64,000 nucleotides of DNA from Variovorax sp. RA8 (GCF_901827175.1 NZ_LR594662.1:806001-870000); one strand, 5' to 3'; shown: positions 46,877 through 55,957, counted from the stretch's first letter. Notes: generated by a model not told the origin, from the sequence alone. Translations and numbers: made by a program.

Positions 46877-48016
46877 CTAGCCAAGCGCCCTGCGCGGAAG
46901 TTTGATGGTGAACACACACCCTGTGCCAGGTTCGTCCCGGACGGTCAAGGAGCCTCCATCAGCCGCAACGCTTTGTCGCGCGATGGACAGACCAAGTCCC
47001 AACCCGCTCTTGTTCTCGCCGACCTGAACAAAGGGCTGGAAGATGCGTGAGGCAGCGCCTGGAGGAAGCCCTCCGCAGTGGTCCCTGACGTCGATCAGAA
47101 CATGGTCTCCCTCGGCGTAGGCGCCAAGTGTGACCTCGGTGTGGGCGTGGGTGAACTTGAATGCGTTCTGCAGCAAGTTCACCAAGGCCGCGAGGAGACG
47201 CTCCCTGTTTCCGGAGATGCCCAGTGCGGCATCGACATCGAGGACCGAGAACGTGCAGCCCTTGGCACTCGCGTCGAGTGCAGCGGCATTCGCGGCCTCC
47301 GCGACGAACGATGCGACTGAAAACGCAGGCTCCCGCGGCGGCTCGACCGTGCCCCTCACCTGGGACAGCGACAGGTTGAGCAGGGCCGTCATCGAAGTCA
47401 GGCTCCTTTTCAACACGGCGCCGATTGCACCATTGAATGGAACCTTTCCCGCTTCCAGGGCGGCGAAGGCAAGCGTTGCGGTATGCAAGTAGTTCCGCAG
47501 CTCATGCACCAGGACGCCGAGGCGCTCGTTCTCCTCGGCGGTCTGCTGAAGTGCGACGTGCGCATCCCGCCAGGCGTCGAAGTCCGTGACCGCATCGGCG
47601 ACGGCGTTGTCGAGGCAACGACTCAACGTGCGGAACTCTTTGACGGAGAAGGGGGCATCGCGCTCAACCGCGAGGTCTGTTATGGCTTGGCACAGCGCTC
47701 CGTAGTCATGCACCACCTGGTCAACGGAAAAGCCGAGCTCCAGGAGTTTCTTGCCGTGCGCAGCGGCGCCCTGGTCCATCTCGGACAAGGCGACTGAGTC
47801 ACCGCCAGCGGCACCTGAAATCCTGGAACTCTCGTCGACCTCACCCATCTCCTGTGACGCCAGTGTTCTGATCAACTGGTCCAGGAACATCGGAATGCCA
47901 TTGGCGAGTTGCGCGGCCGTCGCGGCTCGCCGGGGCCGCTGGGCGACCTTGGCCTTGCACCGCTCGATGAGCTCGTCCCGATTGTTATGGAGGAATCGAT
48001 GCATGGAGGGGTCCAC
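46877..48016 (-). CDS. soluble sensor histidine kinase
   Basis: A 379-residue kinase without membrane spans. The N-terminal half (about 1-150) resembles the RsbRD-type sensing region, with LELGFSVDQVVHDYGALCQA. The phosphoacceptor is His171 in LVHELRNYLHTA. The HATPase domain shows the N-box LVNLLQNAFKFTHAH, the G1 box DVRDHCGGLPP and the G2 box SGLGLGLSIARQ. The first codon is GTG at 48016, with ATG at 48004 as alternative. There is no adjacent response-regulator gene, so it is an orphan. Its GC is lower than the neighbours. Confidence 0.92.
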   Translation of the reverse strand: MDPSMHRFLHNNRDELIERCKAKVAQRPRRAATAAQLANGIPMFLDQLIRTLASQEMGEVDESSRISGAAGGDSVALSEMDQGAAAHGKKLLELGFSVDQVVHDYGALCQAITDLAVERDAPFSVKEFRTLSRCLDNAVADAVTDFDAWRDAHVALQQTAEENERLGVLVHELRNYLHTATLAFAALEAGKVPFNGAIGAVLKRSLTSMTALLNLSLSQVRGTVEPPREPAFSVASFVAEAANAAALDASAKGCTFSVLDVDAALGISGNRERLLAALVNLLQNAFKFTHAHTEVTLGAYAEGDHVLIDVRDHCGGLPPGAASRIFQPFVQVGENKSGLGLGLSIARQSVAADGGSLTVRDEPGTGCVFTIKLPRRALG

Positions 48017-48041
48017 GTCGGCGAAGCCCAGCCAAGGCTTC

Positions 48042-48200
48042 CTAGATGCGTCCCAGCACCAAAAGCACGATCAGCACCAGCAGCACGAGACCGAGCACGC
48101 CGCTAGGCGCATAGCCCCAACTTCTGCTGTGGGGCCAAGTCGGAATGGCACCGATCAGCAAAAGAATTAGAACAATCAGCAGAATGGTGCCTAAGGTCAT
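48042..48200 (-). CDS. DUF3309 family small membrane protein
   Basis: A 52-residue, two-span hydrophobic protein not long enough for most ORF calls: MTLGTILLIVLILLLIGAIP then TWPHSRSWGYAPSGVLGLVL and a hydrophobic tail. This is the standard DUF3309 pattern with the central TWPHSRSWGYxPSG motif. AAGGGAA lies upstream of the ATG at 48200. Function is unknown; the family is widespread and often stress-associated. It is 25 bases upstream of the histidine kinase gene and could be co-transcribed with it. Confidence 0.93.
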   Translation of the reverse strand: MTLGTILLIVLILLLIGAIPTWPHSRSWGYAPSGVLGLVLLVLIVLLVLGRI

Positions 48201-48680
48201 GATGTTCCCTTGAACGGTTTGAGACGAAACTGCAGGCCAGCGCCCGCCAGAACCAGTCTAGAAGGAAGGCGGAGGGCCATCGGTACGCTACCGCACACAA
48301 GGCGACCCAACGTTGACGTGGATCAAACGGGGGGGCCTTGAGCCGACCCTACAAGCACGAACGACCAAGGCCGGGACCGCCGCGCCCAGTGCGCCGCCGG
48401 CGTGGCAATCACGTTCGTCCCTGGATGCCAGCCGGCCGGTCTTCCCCTGTAGGCGAGTGTGTCCTGGCTTCGTCCTGCGACCTTCATTTGCAAACGGCGT
48501 GCGCCTTGATGAGCGTCTGCATTGAAATTTAGTGTTTGCGACGCCGGGCTCAGATACAGAGGCATACGCAAACCGCCCGCCGGGCCGTCTCCCCGCCGAA
48601 CAATCGCGCCATCAGTTCGGCAAGCGCATGCGATCCGGCTGACAACCCCTACTCAATCAATTCAGATCCAGGAGATCTCA
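48201..48680. other. 480-base intergenic region, nothing recognised
   Basis: This gap lies between the DUF3309 gene and the exported hydrolase gene. Short open frames exist on both strands but none has a convincing ribosome site or protein-like composition. No repeat, hairpin terminator or RNA gene was recognised. It should hold the two divergent promoters. Confidence 0.5.
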
Positions 48681-49703
48681 ATGACCGCTTCGCAACAGTT
48701 GCCCCGTCGCTCGTTCCTCGGCAAGGCCGCGCTTGGCATCGCCGCCGCCCAGCTGGCTTCGGTCGTGCCTGCTTTCGCCCAATCCGCCGGCCCAGGCAGC
48801 GTCAAGCGCCTCGAGCCGCTCAAGAGCATCGAAGCCGGTGGCCTGCGCATCGGGTATGTCGAGGCAGGGCCGGCCGACGGTGCCCCGGTGATTCTTCTTC
48901 ACGGCTGGCCCTACGACATCCACATGTTCGTCGACGTCGTACCGCTGCTGGCCGCCGCGGGCTTCCGGGTGGTCGTGCCGTATTTGCGCGGGTACGGCAG
49001 CACCCGCTTCCTGTCGGCCGACACGCCGCGCAACGGGCAGCAGTCGGCGGTCGCCGTCGACATCATCGCCCTGATGGATGCGTTGAAGATCCAGGTCGCC
49101 ACTGTTGCCGGCTGCGATTGGGGCGCTCGTACGGCGTGCATCATGGCCGCGCTGTGGCCGGAGCGCGTGAAGGCGCTGGTCTCTGTCAGCGGCTACCTGA
49201 TCGGCAGCCAGGAGGCCGGCAAGATCCCCTTGCCGCCGCAGGCCGAGTTGCAGTGGTGGTACCAGTACTACTTCGCGACCGAGCGCGGCCGCGCGGGCTA
49301 CGAGAAGAACCGCAACGACTTCGCTAGGCTGATCTGGCAGCTCGCATCGCCGAAGTGGAACTTCGATGCGGCCACGTTCGAGCGCAGCGCCGTGGCGCTC
49401 GAGAACCCCGATCACGTTGCCATCACGGTCCACAACTACCGCTGGCGCCTCGGCCTGGCCGACGGCGAGGCGAAGTACCAGGCGCTCGAGAACCGGCTCG
49501 CCAAGGCGCCGGTGATCGGCGTGCCGACGATCACGCTCGAAGGCGATGCCAACGGCGCACCGCATCCGGACCCCAGCGCCTATGCGAAGAAGTTCTCGGG
49601 GCGCTACGAGCATCGGCTGGTCAGCGGCGGCATCGGCCACAACCTGCCGCAGGAAGCGCCCCAGGCCTTCGCGAAGGCCGTGATCGACGTGGCGCGCGGG
49701 TGA
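48681..49703 (+). CDS. exported alpha/beta hydrolase, epoxide hydrolase/dehalogenase type
   Basis: A 340-residue hydrolase with a twin-arginine signal (LPRRSFLGKAALGIAAAQLA, cleavage near AFAQ). HGWP at residues 74-77 forms the oxyanion region. The nucleophile position in GCDWGA is Asp146, which is typical of epoxide hydrolases and haloalkane dehalogenases rather than esterases. GGIGHNLPQE near the C-terminus holds the catalytic His. The ATG at 48681 has CAGGAGA upstream. It lies 24 bases before an aldehyde dehydrogenase gene. Export of this enzyme type through Tat is notable; the substrate is unknown. Confidence 0.92.
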   Translation: MTASQQLPRRSFLGKAALGIAAAQLASVVPAFAQSAGPGSVKRLEPLKSIEAGGLRIGYVEAGPADGAPVILLHGWPYDIHMFVDVVPLLAAAGFRVVVPYLRGYGSTRFLSADTPRNGQQSAVAVDIIALMDALKIQVATVAGCDWGARTACIMAALWPERVKALVSVSGYLIGSQEAGKIPLPPQAELQWWYQYYFATERGRAGYEKNRNDFARLIWQLASPKWNFDAATFERSAVALENPDHVAITVHNYRWRLGLADGEAKYQALENRLAKAPVIGVPTITLEGDANGAPHPDPSAYAKKFSGRYEHRLVSGGIGHNLPQEAPQAFAKAVIDVARG

Positions 49704-49727
49704 GCCCGGGAGGCAGGGGAAGCGGCC

Positions 49728-51179
49728 ATGTGGCACATCGATCAGGCATACATCGACGGCGCCTTCGTGCCCGTGCAGGGCAGCGAGCGGCTGGAGATCG
49801 GCAACCCGGCGACCGAGCAAGTCATCGGCACGGTGACGCTGGCGAATCGCGAGGATGCGAAACGCGCGATCGCTGCCGCGAACCGGGCCCAGCCGGCGCT
49901 GGCGCGAAGCACCAGGGCACAGCGCATCGAGATGCTCAGGCGCCTCGAGGCTGCCATGGTGGCGCGCACCGACCAGATCTGCGAGGCCACGATCGAAGAG
50001 TACGGCGGCCCGCTGGCCCGTTCGCAATGGGTCAGCAACTACGCCGCGCAATGCTTCGCCAGCACGGCGCAAATGCTGCAGGACTACGCCTTCGAACGCC
50101 GCCTGGGCGATGCCACGGTGGTGATGGAACCGGTCGGCGTCGCCGGCCTCATCGCGCCGTGGAACAGCGCTGCCGGCAGCATCTGCAGCAAGCTGGCTTC
50201 GGCCATTGCCGCGGGCTGCGCGTCGGTCGTCAAGCCCAGCGAACTGGGCCCGCTGCAGGCGCACGTCGTGACCGAGGCGCTGCATGACGCGCGTCTTCCG
50301 GCCGGCGTCGTCAATGTGCTGCTCGGGCGCGGCAGCGACGTGGGCGACGAGATTGCCACCAGTTCGGGGATCTCGAAGATCTCGTTCACCGGTTCGACGC
50401 AGACTGGAAAGCTCATTGCGCGCGCGGGCCTGGAGACCATGAAGCGCGTGAGCCTCGCGCTCTCGGGCAAGTCGGCCACCGTGGTGCTGGACGATGCCGA
50501 CTTGGCCACCGCGTTGCCCATGGCGCTGAACGCCGCCTTCATGAACAACGGCCAGGCCTGCGTGGCCGGCACGCGCCTGCTGGTCCCGAGCCTGCACATG
50601 GCGCAGGCCATCGAACGCGTGCGGGCAGCGGTGGCCGCCCTGCGCGTGGGCGATCCGCGCGACGCCGCCACCGCGGTCGGACCGCTCGCGAGCAAGGCGC
50701 AGTTTGAGCGCGTGCAGCATTTCATCCGCCGCGGGCTGGCGCAGGGAGCGACGCTGGTGGCCGGCGGCGAGGGCCGCCCGGACGGTCTCGCCAAGGGTTG
50801 GTTCGCCCGGCCCACGGTGTTCGCCGGCGTGCGCAACGACATGGACATCGCGCGCGAGGAGATCTTCGGACCGGTGCTCTCGATGATCGGCTATGGCGAC
50901 GAGGACGAAGCCGTCGACATCGCGAACGACTCGCCGTACGGCTTGCAGGCCTACGTCTTCTCGTCGCAGCCGCAGCGTGCCTTTCGCGTGGCCTCGCGAC
51001 TGCGCGCCGGCACCGTGCTGGTCAACCGCATCGCACCCGAGTTGAGCGCGCCCTTCGGCGGCGTCAAGCAATCGGGCATCGGCAGGGAGTTCGGCGTCTT
51101 CGGCATGGAAGCTTTCCTGGAGCCGAAGACGGTTGCCACCGCGAACGGCCATGCGCAGACGACCCCTGCCACAGCGTGA
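49728..51179 (+). CDS. aldehyde dehydrogenase family protein lacking the usual general-base Glu
   Basis: A 483-residue NAD(P)-dependent aldehyde dehydrogenase homologue. Asn146 (APWNSAAG), the FTGSTQTG cofactor loop and the catalytic Cys278 (NNGQACVAGTRL) are present. The normally ELGGK motif reads ALSGK at 244-248, so the general-base glutamate is Ala244. The motifs FGPVLSMIGY and NDSPYGLQAYVFS complete the fold. It follows the exported hydrolase by 24 bases. It may act by a variant mechanism or as a non-oxidative/esterase enzyme (inference). A four-gene run upstream offers no substrate clue. Confidence 0.93.
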   Translation: MWHIDQAYIDGAFVPVQGSERLEIGNPATEQVIGTVTLANREDAKRAIAAANRAQPALARSTRAQRIEMLRRLEAAMVARTDQICEATIEEYGGPLARSQWVSNYAAQCFASTAQMLQDYAFERRLGDATVVMEPVGVAGLIAPWNSAAGSICSKLASAIAAGCASVVKPSELGPLQAHVVTEALHDARLPAGVVNVLLGRGSDVGDEIATSSGISKISFTGSTQTGKLIARAGLETMKRVSLALSGKSATVVLDDADLATALPMALNAAFMNNGQACVAGTRLLVPSLHMAQAIERVRAAVAALRVGDPRDAATAVGPLASKAQFERVQHFIRRGLAQGATLVAGGEGRPDGLAKGWFARPTVFAGVRNDMDIAREEIFGPVLSMIGYGDEDEAVDIANDSPYGLQAYVFSSQPQRAFRVASRLRAGTVLVNRIAPELSAPFGGVKQSGIGREFGVFGMEAFLEPKTVATANGHAQTTPATA

Positions 51180-51313
51180 ACGACACCGCTGCATCGCCGC
51201 GCATTGTTTCCACGACATGAACGCCGGGGTGCGAAAACGCACATCCGCAAGGTGCCTTGCGGGCGCAAACTTCATTCCACACCAACCCATTCAACTCCTT
51301 GAAGGAATCCGAC

Positions 51314-51688
51314 ATGAACACCGCTTCCAAGCTCCTCTCCGGCTTTGCGCTCGCGATCCTCGCTGCCGCAGGCGTGCAGGCAGAAACCTATGACGGCGTC
51401 GCCAAGGTCACGTCGACCCAGGCCCGTGCCGCGGTCCGCGCCGAAGGCGTCGCGGCTGCGCGCAGCGGCGATCCATTCAGCGATGTGGCCGGGCAGGGCG
51501 TGACCAGCATCGCCAGTTCGGTCGAGCGTGCTTCGGTTCGCTCGGAAGGAATCGCTGCCGCTCGCAGCGCGAATCCGTACGCGGAAGGCTACGGCCAAGG
51601 CGTGACGCGTGTCGATTCGACCGTCGACCGCGCCAGCGCGCGCATCCAGGCCCGCGCAGCCGCGCGCGGCGATCGCCTGGCGATCTGA
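51314..51688 (+). CDS. small exported Ala-rich triple-repeat protein
   Basis: A 124-residue protein with a signal peptide (MNTASKLLSGFALAILAAAG, cleaved near VQAE). The mature part is three units of about 34 residues, each with a GV-x(5)-T/S-x-x-RA core followed by R-x-E-GxAAARSxxP: GVAKVTSTQARAAVRAEGVA, GVTSIASSVERASVRSEGIA and GVTRVDSTVDRASARIQARA. The family is not recognised. AAGGAA lies upstream of the ATG. It is monocistronic with a strong terminator. It is probably periplasmic; a role in protein-protein or surface interactions is inference. Confidence 0.85.
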   Translation: MNTASKLLSGFALAILAAAGVQAETYDGVAKVTSTQARAAVRAEGVAAARSGDPFSDVAGQGVTSIASSVERASVRSEGIAAARSANPYAEGYGQGVTRVDSTVDRASARIQARAAARGDRLAI

Positions 51689-51712
51689 AGCGCAGCGCTC
51701 CACAAAGAGAAG

Positions 51713-51736
51713 AGCCGGGCTGGGCCCGGCTTTTTT
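51713..51736 (+). terminator. Rho-independent terminator
   Basis: GCCGGGC and GCCCGGC form a 7-bp stem with a TGG loop, followed by TTTTTT. It lies 24 bases after the triple-repeat gene and also faces the end of tctA on the other strand. Confidence 0.88.
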
Positions 51737-51787
51737 GCGTGGAGGTGTTGCCCCGGAAGGGATGACGTGCCCCGCAAGTATGAGAGC

Positions 51788-53299
51788 CTAGTCCTCGACG
51801 AATGCCTCTTCGCGCTTCGCCTTGATCGACGGCAGCAGCACGATCCCCAGCAACAGCAGCGCCGCAGCCAGCAGCCCCGCAGACAGCGGCCGCGACACGA
51901 ACACGCTCCAGGTCCCGCGCGACAGCAGCAGCGCGCGCCGCAGGTTCTCTTCCATCATCGGCCCCAGGATGAAGCCCAGCAGCAGCGGCGCCGGCTCGGT
52001 GCGCAGCTTGAGGAAGGCGTAGCCCACGAAACCGAAGATCGCGACCATCCAGACATCGAAGGTGTTGTTGTTGGTCGAGTAGACGCCGATCGCGCAGAAC
52101 AGCACGATGGCCGGGAACAGGAACTTGTAGGGCACGGTGAGCAGCTTGATCCACATGCCGATCAGCGGCAGGTTCAGGATGATCAGCATCGCATTGCCGA
52201 GCCACATGGAGGCGATCAGGCCCCAGAAGAGTTCCGGGTTGCTGGTCATCACCTGCGGACCGGGCTGGATGTTGTGGATGGTCATCGCCCCCACCATCAG
52301 CGCCATCACCGCGTTGGGCGGAATACCCAGCGTCAGCAGCGGGATGAAGGAGGTCTGCGCGCCGGCGTTGTTGGCCGACTCGGGAGAGGCCACGCCGCGG
52401 ATGTTGCCCTTGCCGAATGCGACTTCGCCGGGGCGCATCTTGATCTTCTTCTCCAGCGCATAGGCCGCAAAGGCCGCCAGCAGCGCGCCGCCGCCGGGCA
52501 GGATGCCCAGCGCCGAGCCTAGCGTGGTGCCGCGCAGCACCGCGGGCGCCATGTTCTTGAAGTCCTCCTTCGTCGGCCACAGGCCCTTGACCTTGGAGGT
52601 GAACACCTCGCGCTCGTCGTCGGGCTGGGAGAGGTTGCCGATGATCTCGCCGTAGCCGAACACGCCCATGGCGATCACCACGAAGCCGATGCCGTCGGTC
52701 AGTTCCGGGATGTCGAAGCTGAAGCGCGCCACGCCCGAGTTCACGTCGGTTCCGACGATGCCCAGCAGCAGGCCCAGCACGATCATCGCCACGGCCTTGA
52801 GCAGCGAGCCGGAGGCCAGCACCACCGCGCCGATCAGGCCCAGCACCATCAGCGAGAAGTACTCGGCCGGGCCGAACTTGAAGGCAAGTTCGGTCAGCGG
52901 CGGTGCGAAGGCGGCCAGGATCAGCGTGCCCACGCAGCCGGCGAAGAAGGACCCCAGGCCGGCCGCCGCGAGCGCTGGACCCGCGCGTCCCTGCCGGGCC
53001 ATCTGGTAGCCGTCGATGCAGGTCACCACTGAGGACGACTCGCCCGGCAGGTTGACCAGGATGGCCGTGGTGGAGCCGCCGTACTGCGCCCCGTAGTAGA
53101 TGCCCGCGAGCATGATCAGCGCCGACACCGGCGGCAGCGCGTAGGTGGCCGGCAGCAGCATGGCGATGGTCGCCACCGGGCCGATGCCGGGGAGCACGCC
53201 GATCAGCGTGCCGAGAATGCAGCCGATCAGGCAATACAGCAGATTGGTGAAGGTGAAGGCGACACCGAAGCCGGTCGCCAGGTTGTGGATCAGGTCCAT
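51788..53299 (-). CDS. tctA: tripartite tricarboxylate transporter permease TctA
   Basis: A 503-residue TctA-family large membrane subunit with about eleven to twelve hydrophobic spans. GTLIGVLPGIGPVATIAMLL near the N-terminus and GILPGGGALLAAFAAYALEK with GVASPESANNAGAQTSFIPL are the two characteristic internal repeats. NFVLGPMMEENLRRALLLSR-like residues (GFILGPMMEENLRRALLLSR) occur near the C-terminus. It follows tctB by 13 bases. The matching TctC receptor gene is not adjacent; an orphan Bug receptor gene lies at 713. Tricarboxylates or other small acids are likely cargo. Confidence 0.96.
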   Translation of the reverse strand: MDLIHNLATGFGVAFTFTNLLYCLIGCILGTLIGVLPGIGPVATIAMLLPATYALPPVSALIMLAGIYYGAQYGGSTTAILVNLPGESSSVVTCIDGYQMARQGRAGPALAAAGLGSFFAGCVGTLILAAFAPPLTELAFKFGPAEYFSLMVLGLIGAVVLASGSLLKAVAMIVLGLLLGIVGTDVNSGVARFSFDIPELTDGIGFVVIAMGVFGYGEIIGNLSQPDDEREVFTSKVKGLWPTKEDFKNMAPAVLRGTTLGSALGILPGGGALLAAFAAYALEKKIKMRPGEVAFGKGNIRGVASPESANNAGAQTSFIPLLTLGIPPNAVMALMVGAMTIHNIQPGPQVMTSNPELFWGLIASMWLGNAMLIILNLPLIGMWIKLLTVPYKFLFPAIVLFCAIGVYSTNNNTFDVWMVAIFGFVGYAFLKLRTEPAPLLLGFILGPMMEENLRRALLLSRGTWSVFVSRPLSAGLLAAALLLLGIVLLPSIKAKREEAFVED

Positions 53300-53312
53300 G
53301 GCGCTCTCGTCC

Positions 53313-53801
53313 TCAGCCCGAAATGAAGGTCGGCCAGACCTGGATCTGCAGCTTGAGCGCCCAGATGAAGGCCACGTAGCTGCCCACCGCCAGGATGGTG
53401 GCGAGGACCAGCACGTCGCGCAGCTTGAAATGCGCGCCGGCCATGCTGGAGATGATCGTCAGCGCATAGATCGCGATGATCATGCCCATGGCCGGCAGGC
53501 CGATGGAGGGCAGGCCGCCGAGCAGCACGCCGAAGGCGAGGTTGGCGCCGAGCACGTAGGTGAGCGGCTTCCACGCCCACTTGCCGATCTTCTCGCCGTC
53601 TGCCGTTTCGATGACCAGGGCCTGGAACATGATGCCGGCGCCTAGGAGTGCCAGCAGGATGCCCAGCATGAGCGGGAAATAGCCGGGGCCCATGCGGGCG
53701 CCGTCTCCGATGTTGTAGCTGGTGGCGCCGATGGCGAAGCTCCCTCCGACCACGGTGAACATGACCCCCGAATAGAAGTCAGCCTGACTCTTGATACGCA
53801 T
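53313..53801 (-). CDS. tctB: tripartite tricarboxylate transporter small subunit TctB
   Basis: A 162-residue membrane protein with four hydrophobic spans. MRIKSQADFYSGVMFTVVGG, ATSYNIGDGARMGPGYFPLM and a C-terminal pair of helices match TctB. The frame is open far upstream through a repeat, but the ATG at 53801 fits the family start. It precedes tctA. The stretch where tctC commonly lies is occupied by an inverted repeat pair. Confidence 0.94.
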   Translation of the reverse strand: MRIKSQADFYSGVMFTVVGGSFAIGATSYNIGDGARMGPGYFPLMLGILLALLGAGIMFQALVIETADGEKIGKWAWKPLTYVLGANLAFGVLLGGLPSIGLPAMGMIIAIYALTIISSMAGAHFKLRDVLVLATILAVGSYVAFIWALKLQIQVWPTFISG

Positions 53802-53965
53802 TGTCTCGATCCTCGTTGTGAACCGTTCGAGGGTCGTCGGGGGCGGCTGACTGCTGGCTGACCGGGGGTGTACGGACTTCCACGTAGTGGGCTCTGCTGG
53901 CTTGCTCTTTCTTTTGGAGGCCGGGGGGGCCGTCGGGTTGTCGATTTCGTACGGTGCTGTTCTGT

Positions 53966-54193
53966 TGAGGCCGGAGCCGGGATTTCGCCCCGGCGGGCGA
54001 GTCACTTTCTTTGTCTCGCCAAAGAAAGTAACCAAAGAAAGGCGACCCCACTGCGCGCGTCCCTCCGCTTCGCTACGGGCAACCTGCGGTGCTCGCTTCA
54101 GGCGGGGTCCGCGCAAACTCGCTTCGCTCAAACACGCGCGGCCCTTTTTCCGCCTGAAGCTGCGCTTCTCGGCACGCGCAGAGGGGATATGGG
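53966..54193 (+). repeat. dispersed repeat, arm 1 of an inverted pair
   Basis: About 228 bases containing GCGGGCGAGTCACTTTC, GCCAAAGAAAGTAACCAAAG, AACCTGCGGTGCTCGCTT and AACACGCGCGGCCCTTT. The same blocks occur in reverse complement at 54396-54622 in matching order. Repeats of this family are scattered in Comamonadaceae genomes and are often mis-called as genes (recalled knowledge). Confidence 0.85.
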
Positions 54194-54273
54194 ACGGGCC
54201 TTTGCTTCGCTCGGCCATCAACGGCCTCGCTGCGCGAGGCCTCGAACAGGTGTGTGCGTATGGGTACGAACGT

Positions 54274-54304
<31 letters not shown>

Positions 54305-54395
54305 TGCGTGTGCGCGAGTGTCAGCATGAGCGAAGACCCGGAGCTCACGCCAACCTGCACACCACACAAGGACGCGCCATGGCGCGTTGGATTCC

Positions 54396-54622
54396 AAGTC
54401 CCCTCTGGCCGCGCCGAGGAGCGGAGCTTTTCGCGGATAAAGGGCCGCGCGTGTTTGAGCCGAAGGCGAGTTTGCGCGGACCCCGCGAAAAGCGAGCACC
54501 GCAGGTTGCCCGCAGCTTCGCTGCGGGTCGCGGCCAGTGGGGTCGCCTTTCTTTGGTTACTTTCTTTGGCGAGACAAAGAAAGTGACTCGCCCGCCGGGG
54601 CGAACTTCCGGCTCCTGCCTCA
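54396..54622 (-). repeat. dispersed repeat, arm 2 of an inverted pair
   Basis: The reverse complement of this 227-base segment follows arm 1 block for block, with a few substitutions in the variable parts (for example TCGCTTTTCGCGGGG versus TCGCTTCAGGCGGGG). The arms are about 200 bases apart and could form a large cruciform or an RNA hairpin. Confidence 0.85.
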
Positions 54623-54689
54623 AACCCAAGCGCACCGTATGAAATCAGACTGAATCAGACGAACTCCCCCAAAGGGGAAGGGATCCAAG

Positions 54690-55868
54690 TCAATCGCGCA
54701 AAGGCCGCTTCGCAATCCCCATCGTCTTCGCCAGAATCCCCAGCATCACCTCATCGGCCCCTCCCCCGATCGAGGCCAGCCGCCCGTCCCGATAAAGACG
54801 CGAAACCCGGTTCTCCCACGTGAACCCCATGCCTCCCCAGAACTGCAGGCAGGTATCCGCCACCTCCCGCGTGAGGCGCCCGCACTTGAGCTTGGCCATC
54901 GAAGCCAGCGCGGTCACGTCCTCCCCCTGCACATGCAGGTCGCAGGCGCGGTAGGTCAGGGCACGCAGCGCCTCCACCTCGGTCTGCAGCTCGGCCAGCT
55001 TGAACTGCACCCACTGCTGGTCGGCCAGCGTGCCGCCGAAGAGGCGGCGCTCCTGCGCCCATTCGATGGTCTCGCGGATGCAGTCCTCCATCGGCTCGAG
55101 CGAGCTGGCGGCGCACCACATGCGCTCTTCCTGGAACTGCTGCATCTGGTAGACGAAGCCCTGGCCTTCCTCGCCGATGCGATAGCGCTGCGGCACCCGC
55201 ACCTCGTCGAAATAGATCAGGCCGGTGTCGCTCGAATGCATGCCGATCTTGCGGATCTTCTTCGCACGCTCGATGCCGGGGCTGTCCATCGGCACGATCA
55301 CCAGCGACTTGTTGCGATGAGGACTGCCGCCCGCTTCTCCCGTCCCGTCCCCGGTGTTGACCAGCATGCACATCCAGTCGGCCTGCAGGCTGTTGGTGAT
55401 CCACATTTTCTGGCCGCTGATGAGGTAGTCGCCGCCGTCCTTGCGCGCGCGGCTCTTCAGCCCGGCCACGTCGCTGCCGGCGCCGGGCTCGCTGACGCCG
55501 ATGCAACCCACGGTCCGGCCCGCGATCGCGGGGGCCAGGAATTCGCGCTTGAGCGCATCGCTGCCGAAGCGCGCCAGCGCGGGCGTGCACATGTCGGTCT
55601 GCACGCCGATGGCCATCGGCACGCCGCCGCAGCGCACATGGCCGAGCGCCTCGGCCATCGCCATCGCGTAGGAGTAGTCGAGGCCGGCGCCGCCGTAGTC
55701 CTCGGGCTTGTTGAGCCCCAGCAGGCCCAGCGCGCCGAGCCGCGCGAACACCGCGTGCGCGGGGAAGCTCTCTGCCGCCTCCCACTCGTCCACATGCGGG
55801 TTGATCTCCTCGTCGATGAAGCGCCGCAGCGTCTTCTGGATCGCGACGTGTTCGTGGGTGTACTGCAT
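54690..55868 (-). CDS. acyl-CoA dehydrogenase (IVD/LCAD-like)
   Basis: A 392-residue FAD-dependent acyl-CoA dehydrogenase. The VSEPGAGSDVAGLKS and WITNSLQADW motifs at about 125-165 bind FAD and substrate. The YEGT-type glutamate of medium-chain enzymes is replaced by SIGGGADEV, while FQEER at residues 245-249 supplies a candidate base, as in isovaleryl- and long-chain enzymes. The length is typical. The ATG at 55868 is used; upstream in-frame codons are not conserved. It lies 89 bases after the beta-propeller gene's stop on the same strand. Confidence 0.93.
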   Translation of the reverse strand: MQYTHEHVAIQKTLRRFIDEEINPHVDEWEAAESFPAHAVFARLGALGLLGLNKPEDYGGAGLDYSYAMAMAEALGHVRCGGVPMAIGVQTDMCTPALARFGSDALKREFLAPAIAGRTVGCIGVSEPGAGSDVAGLKSRARKDGGDYLISGQKMWITNSLQADWMCMLVNTGDGTGEAGGSPHRNKSLVIVPMDSPGIERAKKIRKIGMHSSDTGLIYFDEVRVPQRYRIGEEGQGFVYQMQQFQEERMWCAASSLEPMEDCIRETIEWAQERRLFGGTLADQQWVQFKLAELQTEVEALRALTYRACDLHVQGEDVTALASMAKLKCGRLTREVADTCLQFWGGMGFTWENRVSRLYRDGRLASIGGGADEVMLGILAKTMGIAKRPLRD

Positions 55869-55957
55869 GCCCCACTCTAGGCGCGCCGCCGGCACGCCGC
55901 TTGCGCCAATTGGCTATGCGCGGCGCGGCGTGCCCACCTTAGGCTCATCCAGCGCGA

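Noticed and set aside
48323..48571. 82-codon minus-strand frame in the 48.2-48.7 kb gap
   Set aside because: No ribosome site, no hydrophobic or domain pattern, and composition unlike neighbouring genes.
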